61,171 bases of DNA from Verrucomicrobiota bacterium (lineage in GTDB: Bacteria; Verrucomicrobiota; Verrucomicrobiia; Opitutales; Opitutaceae), in contig JAEXPQ010000041.1 in the NCBI GenBank assembly GCA_023446735.1, positions 1 to 61,171 of the forward strand, in the 5' to 3' direction. Below the pieces are notes generated by a model. It made no database searches. It saw only the letters and a list, made by a program, of their open reading frames with translations, and was not told the origin of the DNA. The number at the start of each line of letters is the position of its first letter. Within the stretch, counting starts at the first letter, position 1. Of this stretch, positions 1 to 7,843 are shown piece by piece. The position numbers were made by a program, and so were the translations under genes.

Positions 1-166
1 ACTCCGGTCCGGGCGCGGTGAACGGGACGGGCGCGCTCCGGACGCGGTGGGCGCGCGGTGCGGCGGGCTGCGATCACCGCGGAGCGAGTGAGCGACCCGC
101 TTGTGGATGGGCGGTGTTGTTCGTACCGCCGGCGCGGAGGGAAGCCGAGCCGGCGGCGCGGCGCGA

Positions 167-1054
167 TCACACGTAGGCCGGGGTGGCGCCGCGTTGGCGG
201 GCGACCCACTCACCGCGGCGACAGGCGGCGGCGAGCAGCTTCGCGGGGGCGGCCTCGGGCGTGAGCAGCCGGCCGGCGACGAGCGTGGCGAGGAAGGCGT
301 CGCCGGCGCCAATCGTGTCCACGACACGGACATGGCGGGCCGACTCCCAGTGCCAGGTGCCGTCGAGCAACCAGCCGGCGCCGCGAGCGCCGGAGGTGAT
401 GACGATCGAGCGGCAGCCGGAGCGCTCGGCGAGCAGGCGGGCGTCGCGTTCCTCGCGGCCCGGTTTCTCGTCTTCGTTGCCCGCGAGGTAGGCGGCTTCG
501 GCGGCGTTGAGCTTGAGGAGGGTGGCCCGGCGTGCGAGGCGGCGCAGCAGCGGGCGGTCGATGTGCGGCGGGCGGAGGTTCACGTCGAATACGCGCAAGG
601 CGTCCGCGGGCAGGAGGTCGAGGAGGGTCTCGAGGGCCTGCTGGTTGGCGGAGGTGCGCTGGGCGAGGGAGCCGAAGACGAAGGCCGCGGCCTTGCGGGT
701 GGCGGCGAGGCTGCGGCCGCCGGGCTCGATACCGTCCCAGGCCACGTTGCGCGCGATGTCGTAGGCCGGGGCGCCCTCGGCGGAAAGCTGGGCGCGCACG
801 TAGCCGGTGGGCTTGTGCGGCTGGCGGCGCAGGCCGGACGTCTCGAGGCCCCAGCCGGCCACGCGGCGGCGGAGTTCGTCGCCGAGCGCATCGGCACCGA
901 CGGCAGACACGAGGTGGACGGAGCAGCCGTGACGCGAGAGGTGGTAGGCGACGTTGAAGGGCGCCCCGCCCGGGTAGAGGGCATCGGGCAGGAAGTCCCA
1001 GAGGATTTCGCCGAAACAGACGACGAGCGGTTGCGAGTCGGTGGCGTGGCTCAT
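167..1054 (-). CDS. PfkB-family carbohydrate kinase (fructokinase-like)
   Basis: A 295-residue ribokinase/PfkB-fold sugar kinase that would transfer phosphate from ATP to a free sugar in the cytoplasm; fructose is the likeliest substrate, but this is inference. It opens with the substrate-binding strand VVCFGEILWDFLPD followed by GGAPFNVAYHLSRHG. Near the C terminus it has the family signature DTIGAGDAFLA with the catalytic Asp, after an SIVITSGARGAGW nucleotide-loop strand. Length matches the family (about 300 residues). The reading frame is open for 73 further codons upstream, but only the ATG at 1054 places the first beta-strand near the N terminus. It stands alone with no sugar transporter beside it. 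A sucrose-type metabolism set lies further along (27.6 and 37.6 kb), so fructose released there is a possible source. Confidence 0.88.
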   Translation of the reverse strand: MSHATDSQPLVVCFGEILWDFLPDALYPGGAPFNVAYHLSRHGCSVHLVSAVGADALGDELRRRVAGWGLETSGLRRQPHKPTGYVRAQLSAEGAPAYDIARNVAWDGIEPGGRSLAATRKAAAFVFGSLAQRTSANQQALETLLDLLPADALRVFDVNLRPPHIDRPLLRRLARRATLLKLNAAEAAYLAGNEDEKPGREERDARLLAERSGCRSIVITSGARGAGWLLDGTWHWESARHVRVVDTIGAGDAFLATLVAGRLLTPEAAPAKLLAAACRRGEWVARQRGATPAYV

Positions 1055-1279
1055 GGCGCGAGCATGGGCGCTGCGCGCGTGCGGATGAAGAACGAAAATC
1101 GCGCAACGCAGGCGGCCGCGGAAAGCCTCAGGCATGACGCTGCAGTCGAGCGACGAGAGCCAATGGGCGAGTGCCGGACTTTCGGAGCGAGGATCCGGCC
1201 GGCGGCCCGACTGCGGACGCGGCGCTGGCGGTTTGGCGCTCGTCACTCGACGTCCGACTCTCGTCTGCAGCAACGCGAG

Positions 1280-1837
1280 TCACGCGAGGTGGATCGCGAT
1301 GTGGCAGTTGCCGTGACCGCGGCGGACCGACTCGACGATCTCGCCCTTGAATCTCCGGCCGAGCGCGGTCTCGAAGATCATGAGGTGCGTGGCCTTGGTG
1401 CATTCACATTGCACGTCGTTGGGGCGGGGCGGGCGGTTCTTGGCGGCTGGGCAGAAACACTTTCCGCCACCGTAGCGGATGTGGACGGTGTCTCCCACGC
1501 GCTCGATGTTGAAGTTGCGGCGGTACGCGGCGAGGAGCTTGTCGAGATCGCCCCGGCCCTCGGCGGCAATGTCCTGCTTGAACGAATGCCGGCGGTAGCA
1601 GCCGCGGCCGCAGGCCTCGAGGAGGCGCTCCTGCGTGGGCCGGTCGACCTCGGCCTCGATCGCGTCAAAAAGATCGGAGAGCCAGTTGTTGGTGAATGTG
1701 TATTCGCCTTTGGCCTGGTCGAGCTGCGACTGGAGCGGGCTCGGTTCGTCGGTGGCGCCGGCGAGTCGGGTGGAAGCGAGGACGGTGGTGGCGCAGGCCG
1801 CACAGGCGCCGCGGCGGAGGAATTCGGAACGGTTCAT
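1280..1837 (-). CDS. Exported cysteine-rich protein, function unknown
   Basis: A 185-residue protein I do not recognise with certainty. The N terminus (MNRSEFLRRGACAACATT) has an arginine pair before a short hydrophobic stretch, resembling a Tat or Sec leader. The mature part is rich in cysteine: a CGRGC pair near the middle, then CFC and CEC pairs with a Pro/Asn-rich linker, and a final RRGHGNCHI segment. This spacing suggests a bound metal or disulfides. The C-terminal pattern (Cys cluster, then FE..LGR.F, then a His/Cys strand) recalls the tail of V4R/ATC-hydrolase-like proteins, a weak resemblance only. The start at 1837 is chosen because it begins the leader peptide; the frame stays open further upstream. 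It is divergent from the exported oxidoreductase at 2049. Confidence 0.7.
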   Translation of the reverse strand: MNRSEFLRRGACAACATTVLASTRLAGATDEPSPLQSQLDQAKGEYTFTNNWLSDLFDAIEAEVDRPTQERLLEACGRGCYRRHSFKQDIAAEGRGDLDKLLAAYRRNFNIERVGDTVHIRYGGGKCFCPAAKNRPPRPNDVQCECTKATHLMIFETALGRRFKGEIVESVRRGHGNCHIAIHLA

Positions 1838-2048
1838 GGGGTGGGACGAAGGATTGCAGGGGGAATCCCGCGGGCGCGCAGAGCCCTTCGCGCAGATTTG
1901 CGTTAATGGCGCATTGCCGTTGGCGCGGTCAACAAGGCGCGCGTGTTGCCACTGGCGCCCGGGGCGCGCCGCCCTCTGAATCGCGACGTTCCCCCGCGTC
2001 TGTCCCCTCGCGGCGGGGTCTTGCTCCGAACCCTCTTGCCCTTCGACC

Positions 2049-3548
2049 ATGAACGAATCCCCGTTTCCGCCCCCCCTCCGGACATCCCCTGCCGTCGACC
2101 GCCGGACCTTCGTGAAAACCGCCGCGTTGGCCGGACTCGGCTTCGCCGCAACCGGGTGGGGCGAGACCATCGGGCGCGACCCGGGGCGCCGGCGGCGTTT
2201 CGCCCAGGTCGGCATGGGCTCGCGCGCGGAGATGCACCAGCGGGCGGTGCAGCAGACCTTCGCCGCGCACTGCGAGATGGTCGGGCTGTGCGATCGCAAT
2301 CCCGGCCGGCTGGAGCTGGCGCGCCAGCGTTCGTTGGAGTTCGGCGCGGCGATCCCGCCGGGCTACGCGGCGGAGGACTTCGACCGCATGCTGCGCGAGA
2401 CGCGGCCCGACGTGGTGATCGTGACGACGATGGACGCGAACCACGACGACCACATCGTGCGTGCGCTCGAGGCCGGCTGCGACGTGATCACCGAGAAGCC
2501 GATGACGACCACGCCGGAGAAGTGCCAGCGCATCCTCGACGCGACAGCGCGCACCGGCAAGCGCTGCCGGGTGGCGTTCAACTACCGCTATTCGCCGCCG
2601 CGCACGCAGGTGAAGGAGCTGCTGATGCAGGGGGCGATCGGCGACATCCTCTCGGTCGACTTCCACTGGATGCTCGATACGCATCACGGCGCCGACTACT
2701 TCCGCCGCTGGCACAGCCAAAAGGCGAACTCGGGCGGGCTGATGATCCACAAGGCCACACACCACTTTGACTTGGTGAACTGGTGGTTGGGGGCGCAGCC
2801 CGAGACGGTGTGGGCGACCGGCAAACGCGAATTCTACACTCCCGCGATGGCGCGGCGGCTCGGGTTGCAGGGCGCGCATGAGCGCTGCCACACCTGTCCG
2901 GAGAAGGCCGCGTGCGCCTTCGCCCTCGACCTCGCGGCGGCGCCGCGGCTCAAACGGCTCTACCTCGACCAGGAGCACCACGACGGCTACTGCCGCGACC
3001 GCTGCGTGTTCCGGCCCGAGATCGACATCGAGGACACGATGAACGTGATGGTGAAGTACGATACCGGTGCGACGCTCAGCTACTCGCTCAACGCCTTCAA
3101 TTCGTGGGAGGGGTACACGATTGCGTTCAACGGCACCAAGGGGCGACTCGAGCACAGCGAGGTGGAGTCGACCTATGCCGCGGTCAGCGATCCCCGGCGC
3201 GTCGAACGCGCCGGCGGCGCGATCACCACGCGCCTCATCCCGCTGCGCGGACCGGCGCGGGAGATCACCCCGCGCACGGGCGAAGGCGGCCACGGCGGCG
3301 GCGATCCGGTGATGCTGGCCGACCTGTTGCTCGCGAATCCTCCGGCCGACCCGTTCCTGCGCGCGTCCGACGAGCACGCCGGCGCAGCCTCGTGCCTGAT
3401 CGGCGCGGCGGCGAACCGGTGCTTCGTCACCGGCCAGCCGGTGCGCATCGCGGATCTGGTGACCGGACTGCGCAAACCGACCGGCGCCCCAATGCCGGAC
3501 CACAGCCATGCGCTCCCGATGCCCCCTGGGTGTAGCTGGACGCCGTGA
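2049..3548 (+). CDS. Tat-exported Gfo/Idh/MocA-family oxidoreductase
   Basis: A 499-residue NAD(P)-dependent oxidoreductase of the Gfo/Idh/MocA family, probably acting on a sugar or inositol derivative outside the cytoplasmic membrane. The twin-arginine leader DRRTFVKTAALAGLGFAATG is clear at residues 17-36. The Rossmann start (FAQVGMGSRAEMH) has a G-x-G-x-R dinucleotide motif. The family's catalytic lysine motif is present as ITEKPMTTTPEKC around residue 160, followed by the FNYRYSPPRTQVKELL strand and the C-terminal substrate half with GGLMIHKATHHFDLVNWW. A distinctive insertion contains CHTCPEKAAC and CRDRC, four to five cysteines that could bind a metal. Exported glycoside-active relatives are abundant in Verrucomicrobiota and Planctomycetes. 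No sugar operon surrounds it, so the substrate is open. Confidence 0.9.
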   Translation: MNESPFPPPLRTSPAVDRRTFVKTAALAGLGFAATGWGETIGRDPGRRRRFAQVGMGSRAEMHQRAVQQTFAAHCEMVGLCDRNPGRLELARQRSLEFGAAIPPGYAAEDFDRMLRETRPDVVIVTTMDANHDDHIVRALEAGCDVITEKPMTTTPEKCQRILDATARTGKRCRVAFNYRYSPPRTQVKELLMQGAIGDILSVDFHWMLDTHHGADYFRRWHSQKANSGGLMIHKATHHFDLVNWWLGAQPETVWATGKREFYTPAMARRLGLQGAHERCHTCPEKAACAFALDLAAAPRLKRLYLDQEHHDGYCRDRCVFRPEIDIEDTMNVMVKYDTGATLSYSLNAFNSWEGYTIAFNGTKGRLEHSEVESTYAAVSDPRRVERAGGAITTRLIPLRGPAREITPRTGEGGHGGGDPVMLADLLLANPPADPFLRASDEHAGAASCLIGAAANRCFVTGQPVRIADLVTGLRKPTGAPMPDHSHALPMPPGCSWTP

Positions 3549-3590
3549 GGAACTGATCAGTGGCGGGCGCGGGGCTTCCGGGTTTGCTTC

Positions 3591-4511
3591 CTATGAAGTT
3601 CGCGCCGTGCGGCGTGCGAGCTCGTTGGCGTAGGTGCGCCCGAGCGTGGCGGCATGCTGAGTGGCCCACTCGGTGAGTTTGGTGGTGCCAGCGGGCGGAG
3701 CGTCGACGAAGAGTCGGTTTTGCATGAGGCCGGTGACTTCTTCGCGGGTGACGAACTCGTCGCGGTGCCACCAGCCGACCAGGCGGCCGGCGGCGTACCC
3801 GAACCATGGAGGTACTCCAACCACGGGGCGCGGGCACCCGATGATTCGGCCGATGGTGCGAGCGAGGTCCCGATAGGTGAAGGTCTCGGGGCCGATCGCC
3901 TCGATGGTGCGAGTGCCGGTGGCGGTGGCTTCGCGCACGGCGAGGGCGGCGAAGTCCTCCACGTGGATCGGTTGGAGTTTGTAGCTGCCGTCGCCGAAGA
4001 CGCCGAAACACGGCAGGCGGCGCAGGGCCCAGGCGATGTTGTTGATCAGGATGTCGCCGTCGCCGAAGAGCACGGCCGGGCGAAGAATTGTGTGCGGGAC
4101 ACCGCTTTCGCGGAGCGCGCGCTCGAGGCAGCCCTTGCCGTGGAAATAGGGCAGTGGCGATCCCTCTTCGGGATTGGTGATGCTCACGTGCACGATGCGC
4201 TGAACGCCGGCCGACTTCGCGGCGGCGAAAAGGGCCAGCGTGTTTTCGACCGCGGTAGCGTGGTTGAAGCGCTTGTGGTCGAAACGAACCCAGTAGGTGT
4301 TGATCAGCGTCGAGCAGCCGACGAGTGACTGCGCGAGCTTGTCCGGAGCGTCGAAGTGGAACGGCTCGGCGCGGATGCGCCCGGCGAGGGGATGCCCGGC
4401 GCCCGACGAATTGGTGAGAGTGCGGACCTCGTGCCCGGCTTCGAGGAGGCGGCGGGCGATGCGGCTGCCCGAGTAGCCGAAGGCACCGGTGACGGCGATC
4501 GAGTGCTTCAT
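3591..4511 (-). CDS. NmrA/NAD-dependent epimerase-like dehydrogenase
   Basis: A 306-residue short-chain-type protein starting directly with the dinucleotide motif ITVTGAFGYSG-like (SIAVTGAFGYSGSRIARRL; GxxGxxG). It continues with an atypical-SDR layout similar to complex I NDUFA9-like and NmrA-like proteins: DAPDKLAQSLVGCSTLINTY, then HVSITNP, PYFHGKGCLERALRESGVPHTILRPAVLFG. It lacks a standard YxxxK catalytic pair but has YFHGKG at the equivalent place. It lies 56 bp downstream of the GbsR/MarR regulator on the same strand, with two 14-bp operator-like direct repeats just before its ATG, so it is probably that regulator's target. The start at 4511 begins the nucleotide-binding strand. The substrate cannot be inferred. 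Confidence 0.82.
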   Translation of the reverse strand: MKHSIAVTGAFGYSGSRIARRLLEAGHEVRTLTNSSGAGHPLAGRIRAEPFHFDAPDKLAQSLVGCSTLINTYWVRFDHKRFNHATAVENTLALFAAAKSAGVQRIVHVSITNPEEGSPLPYFHGKGCLERALRESGVPHTILRPAVLFGDGDILINNIAWALRRLPCFGVFGDGSYKLQPIHVEDFAALAVREATATGTRTIEAIGPETFTYRDLARTIGRIIGCPRPVVGVPPWFGYAAGRLVGWWHRDEFVTREEVTGLMQNRLFVDAPPAGTTKLTEWATQHAATLGRTYANELARRTARTS

Positions 4512-4543
4512 GGTAGAGACAGAAATTACGGTAGAAACAGAAA
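4512..4543 (-). promoter_or_regulatory. Two direct operator-like repeats upstream of the NmrA-like gene
   Basis: On the plus strand GGTAGAGACAGAAA (4512-4525) and GGTAGAAACAGAAA (4530-4543) differ at one position of 14 and are spaced 18 bp start to start. They sit immediately before the start codon of the dehydrogenase gene. The core AGACAGAAA recurs in the palindrome at 5091-5110 upstream of the regulator gene, suggesting the same protein binds both. Confidence 0.5.
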
Positions 4544-4567
4544 AATGGCGCAAAAAGAAGCCGCGGG

Positions 4568-5092
4568 TCAGCGCAGCCACTGGCTGAGCTTGGCTCCGTA
4601 TGTGACGAGCTTGATCCGTGCGGCGCGTGGCAGGCGGCGGACCTCGCCATACCAGGAGTCGACCGATTCCATGAAGGACAGCAGATCGCCGACGCGTTCC
4701 TTCGTATGGTCGTCGCCGGCATTCTCGCTCTCGGCCAACAACGCCGAGGTCTCGCGGAGAACCTTGATCATCGGATCAACCTCACGCCGTTTGCGCTCGT
4801 CGAGGAGGATCTCGAAGGTTTGCCAGACATCCTTCAGTGCTTGGAAATGGTCGCGGCGATCCCCCATGACGTGGACGATGCCGACGACCCCCCACGTCTG
4901 GAGTTCCTTCAGGCTGTTGCTGACGTGCGATCGCGCGACCTGCAGAATCTCGGTGATCTCGTCGGCGGCGAGGGGCTTGGGCGAGAAGTAGAGGAGGGCG
5001 TGAATCTGCGCGACGGTGCGGTTTATGCCCCAACGCGTGCCCATCTCTCCCCAATGGAGGATCAGCTTCTCCTGCGCTGCTGTTAACTTCAT
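4568..5092 (-). CDS. GbsR/MarR-type transcriptional regulator
   Basis: A 174-residue winged-helix DNA-binding protein. The N-terminal region (EKLILHWGEMGTRWGINRTVAQIHALLY) matches the start of GbsR-type MarR relatives. The recognition helix region reads DEITEILQVARSHVSNSLKELQTWGVV, followed by the wing (IVHVMGDRRDHFQA) and a helical C-terminal dimerisation part. Length matches the family (about 150-180). It is the first gene of a two-gene unit with the NmrA-like dehydrogenase. A near-perfect palindrome overlaps its start codon region, which fits autoregulation. The effector is unknown; in this family small ligands such as choline have been described, but nothing in the neighbourhood points to one. 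Confidence 0.88.
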   Translation of the reverse strand: MKLTAAQEKLILHWGEMGTRWGINRTVAQIHALLYFSPKPLAADEITEILQVARSHVSNSLKELQTWGVVGIVHVMGDRRDHFQALKDVWQTFEILLDERKRREVDPMIKVLRETSALLAESENAGDDHTKERVGDLLSFMESVDSWYGEVRRLPRAARIKLVTYGAKLSQWLR

Positions 5093-5110
5093 TCCTGTCT
5101 AGACAGAAAT
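5091..5110 (-). promoter_or_regulatory. Palindromic operator candidate for the GbsR/MarR gene
   Basis: The 20-bp sequence ATTCCTGTCTAGACAGAAAT has two 10-bp arms that match at nine of ten positions, with a perfect core CTGTCTAGACAG at 5095-5106. It overlaps the start codon and likely ribosome-binding region of the regulator gene. Half-site AGACAGAAA is shared with the repeats at 4512-4543. Function as an operator is inferred from location and shared half-site. Confidence 0.55.
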
Positions 5111-5159
5111 AAACGGCAGCGGTGGCAAGTCGGAAAGAGTGGGGGCCGTTCGGCGCGGC

Positions 5160-6284
5160 TCAACTGCGCGCTTCGTAGGTGCCGTCGAGGCGCTTGGTGA
5201 CGAGTTTCTTCAGCTCGAGCATCATCAGCGCGGGGGCGAGGTCGGCGTAGGGGAGACCGGTCTTCTCGATGAGTGTATCGAGGGTGAGGATCTCGCCGCC
5301 GGCGAAGGCGGCGTGGGTCTTGGCCTCGGGCTCGGTGAGCGTGGGCTGGGGCTTGGCGGCGGTGCCGCGGACCTCGGCGCGCGCGGCGGGATGCAGGCCG
5401 GGGAGCGATTGGAGGTCGGCGAGGATGTCGTCGACGCTGGTGCAGAGTGTGGCGCCGTCGCGGATGAGCTGGTGGCAGCCGGCGCTGGTGGGCTGGTCGA
5501 TGCGGCCCGGTACGGCGAAGAGAGGGCGGCCCTGCTCGCCGGCGAACTTCGCGGTGATCATCGAGCCGCCGTCGACATCGCTCTCGACCACGACGACGGC
5601 GGCGCAGAGCCCCGCGACGATGCGGTTGCGCATCGCAAAGCTCTGGCGGTCGGCGCGGCGGCCGAAGGGAAACTCGGAGACGATCGCGCCGCCGGCCTCG
5701 ACGCGGCGGTAGAGATCGAGGTTCTCCGGCGGGTAGATGAGGTCGATGCCGGTGCCGAGCACGGCGGCGGTGGCGCCGCCGGCCTCGAGCGCGCCCTCGT
5801 GCGCGGCGGTGTCGATGCCGCGGGCGAGGCCGCTGATCACGCAGAAACCGGCGCGGGCGAGTTCTCCGGCGAAACGTTTCGCGACGGTCTGCCCGTAGAG
5901 TGTGGTGCGGCGGCTGCCGACGATGGCGACGCCGGGCCGGTCCCAGCGGTAACTGCCCTTCTGGTACAGGCCGATCGGCGGGTCGTGGATCTCGCGCAGA
6001 GCGGTCGGGTAGCGCGGGTCGCGGGCGGAGATGAACTCGGCGCGCGCCTTGGCGAGGCGGTCCTCCTCGCGGGCGAGATCGAAGTGTTCCTCCCAATGCA
6101 GGAGGAAGTCGGCGATCACGGGGCCGACGCCACGGACGGCCTGCAACGTCCGCGCGTCGGCGGAGAAGATGCGCCGCGGGTCGCCGCCGAGGGTGTCGAG
6201 CAGGCGGTTGGTGGTGATCGGCCCGATGTTGGGCAGGGCGTTGAGGACAAGGAGGGCCTGCTGTTCGGTGAGTTGGGTTCCCAT
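5160..6284 (-). CDS. dprA: DNA-processing protein DprA
   Basis: A 374-residue DprA/Smf homologue that loads RecA onto incoming single-stranded DNA during natural transformation. The N-terminal part has helix-hairpin-helix-like LLNALPNIGPITTNRLL and LQAVRGVGPVIADFL. The Rossmann core has all family motifs: GVAIVGSRRTTLYGQ, SGLARGIDTAAHEGAL, AVLGTGIDLIYPPEN, IVSEFPFG with FAMRNRIVAGL, and DGGSMITAKFAGEQGR followed by LFAVPG. The C-terminal 70 residues form the DprA winged-helix domain (LTLDTLIEKTGLPYADLAPALMMLELKKLV). The start at 6284 is the only ATG that gives the usual N terminus; a further 61 codons upstream are open but unlike the family. Other competence genes are not in the window. Confidence 0.95.
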   Translation of the reverse strand: MGTQLTEQQALLVLNALPNIGPITTNRLLDTLGGDPRRIFSADARTLQAVRGVGPVIADFLLHWEEHFDLAREEDRLAKARAEFISARDPRYPTALREIHDPPIGLYQKGSYRWDRPGVAIVGSRRTTLYGQTVAKRFAGELARAGFCVISGLARGIDTAAHEGALEAGGATAAVLGTGIDLIYPPENLDLYRRVEAGGAIVSEFPFGRRADRQSFAMRNRIVAGLCAAVVVVESDVDGGSMITAKFAGEQGRPLFAVPGRIDQPTSAGCHQLIRDGATLCTSVDDILADLQSLPGLHPAARAEVRGTAAKPQPTLTEPEAKTHAAFAGGEILTLDTLIEKTGLPYADLAPALMMLELKKLVTKRLDGTYEARS

Positions 6285-6478
6285 GGCGTGTCCCGCGTTG
6301 CCGCACAGTGGACCAGGGGAGTCGTCGGTGGCACGGCGAAACTTCTCCGGACTCGTGTCCCGGCGGTGCTTTGCTGCGCCGCGAAACGGGTCTGCGGTTT
6401 GAGGCCGGGGCGGTTTGGCGCGATCTTCCCCGGCTGATCCGTCGGCCGGTGGGCCGGTCGGCGGCATCGGCGACGGCC

Positions 6479-7843
6479 ATGAACACCGCGTTGCCCAACC
6501 GAAGCGGAGGAGTCCCGATCGCGATCCTGCTGCCGCATGCGCCGATCCTGGTGCCCGTGGTGGCCGGGGCGAGGCGGGCGGACTGTCGCGTCACGGCGGC
6601 GGCGATGGCGGAGGCGGCGCGGCGGCTGGTGGCGGCGCGGCCGGACGCGGTCGTGCTTGTGTCGCCGCATGCGGCGCGGAGCGCCAACGGCTTCGGCGTA
6701 AGCGTGGGCCACGTGTCCGGCTCGCTGGCACGGTTTGGTGAGCGTGCGACCGGCGTGATGCTGCCCGGCGATCCGGAGCTCATGGGAGCGTTGTGCGAGG
6801 CGGCGACCGCGGCGGATTTGCCGACGACCCGCCTCGCCGGCGACGACCTGGACCACGGCAGCGTGGTGCCCCTTTGGTATCTCGTCGAGGCCGGCTGGAC
6901 CGGGCCGACGATAGTGGTGGCGCTGGCGGCCGCCGACAACTCGCGGCTCGGAAAGCTGGGCGAGGGTGTCGCCAAGGCGGCGATGCAACTGGGGCGCCGC
7001 GTGGCGGTGGTGGCGAGCGGGGACATGAGCCATCGGCTGAAGCCCGGCGCGCCGTGCGGCTACGATCCGCGGGCGGTGGAGTTCGACGCGGCCTTCATCC
7101 GCGAGTTGCGCGCCGGGGCAACGCGCGGGTTGGCGGCGGCTGTGGCGCCGTTGCAGGACCTCGCGGCGGAGGACGTGGTCGAGCCGACGCTGTTCGCGTT
7201 GGGCGCTGTTGGTTGGAGCGCGGCGGGGCGCGAGGCGCTGAGCTACGAGGGGCCGTTTGGCGTGGGCTACGGCGTGGCGGTGTTGGGCGCGGAGAAACCC
7301 GCGGGAGCCTCGCCCGACCCGCGCGACGAGCTGCCGGCGGTGGCGCGGGCGTCGATCGCGGTGGCCTTGGGCCGACCGGCCGGCGTGGCGGAGCCGCGGC
7401 GGGGACGTTGTCCGGGGCAGGGCGGTGTGTTTGTCACACTGCATACGGCCGACGGGCGGTTGCGCGGCTGTATAGGAACCATGGTCGCGCGCGCGGGCGA
7501 CCTGGCGGTCGAGACTTGGCGTATGGCGCGGGAGGCGGCGCTGCACGACCCGCGTTTCACCCCGGTGCGCGCGGAGGAGCTCGACACCCTGCGGATCGAG
7601 GTGACGGTGCTCGGCCCGATGGAGGAGATCGACTCGGACGCCGAGCTGGACCCGCGGCGCTGGGGGGTGGTGGTGCGCGCGGAGGACGGCCGACGCGGGT
7701 TGCTGTTACCGGATATCCCGGAGGTGACGAGTGTCGAGGAGCAGATCGGGATCGCTCGGCGCAAGGGCGGGATTGGTCCGGAGGAGCCCGTGCGGTTGCA
7801 GCGTTTCGCCGCGGAGCGCTTCGAGGAGCGGCGCATGCTGTGA
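6479..7843 (+). CDS. Fused Memo (protein B) and AMMECR1 (protein A) of the AmmeMemoRadiSam system
   Basis: A 454-residue two-domain protein. Residues 1-270 are a Memo/class III extradiol dioxygenase-like (LigB fold) domain with LLPHAPILVPVV, VLVSPHAARSANGF and VVASGDMSHRLKPG, the last resembling the family's Ser-Gly-Asp-Met-Ser-His metal site. Residues 290-454 are an AMMECR1 domain with VFVTLHTADGRLRGCIGT, containing the hallmark LRGCIG, then LHDPRFTPVRAEELDTLRIEV and LLLPDIPEVTSVEEQI. In many bacteria these are separate genes called AmmeMemoRadiSam system proteins B and A. Here they are joined, and the stop overlaps the GTG start of the partner radical SAM gene. The biochemical role of the system is not established. 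Confidence 0.92.
   Translation: MNTALPNRSGGVPIAILLPHAPILVPVVAGARRADCRVTAAAMAEAARRLVAARPDAVVLVSPHAARSANGFGVSVGHVSGSLARFGERATGVMLPGDPELMGALCEAATAADLPTTRLAGDDLDHGSVVPLWYLVEAGWTGPTIVVALAAADNSRLGKLGEGVAKAAMQLGRRVAVVASGDMSHRLKPGAPCGYDPRAVEFDAAFIRELRAGATRGLAAAVAPLQDLAAEDVVEPTLFALGAVGWSAAGREALSYEGPFGVGYGVAVLGAEKPAGASPDPRDELPAVARASIAVALGRPAGVAEPRRGRCPGQGGVFVTLHTADGRLRGCIGTMVARAGDLAVETWRMAREAALHDPRFTPVRAEELDTLRIEVTVLGPMEEIDSDAELDPRRWGVVVRAEDGRRGLLLPDIPEVTSVEEQIGIARRKGGIGPEEPVRLQRFAAERFEERRML

Noticed and set aside
1..166. A gene fragment at the left end of the window.
   Set aside because: Open frames here have no recognisable sequence, and the stretch looks like ordinary GC-rich intergenic DNA.
101..1906. 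A 601-codon open frame on the plus strand opposite the PfkB and Cys-rich genes.
   Set aside because: It is the antisense shadow of two good minus-strand genes; its translation is low-complexity Gly/Ala/Arg/Glu without any recognisable motif.
1866..1915. A possible copy of the GGAT/GCGTTAAT-type intergenic repeat upstream of the Cys-rich gene.
   Set aside because: Only about two weak units (CGCAGATTTGCG, TTAATGGCGC) can be seen, too few to call a repeat.
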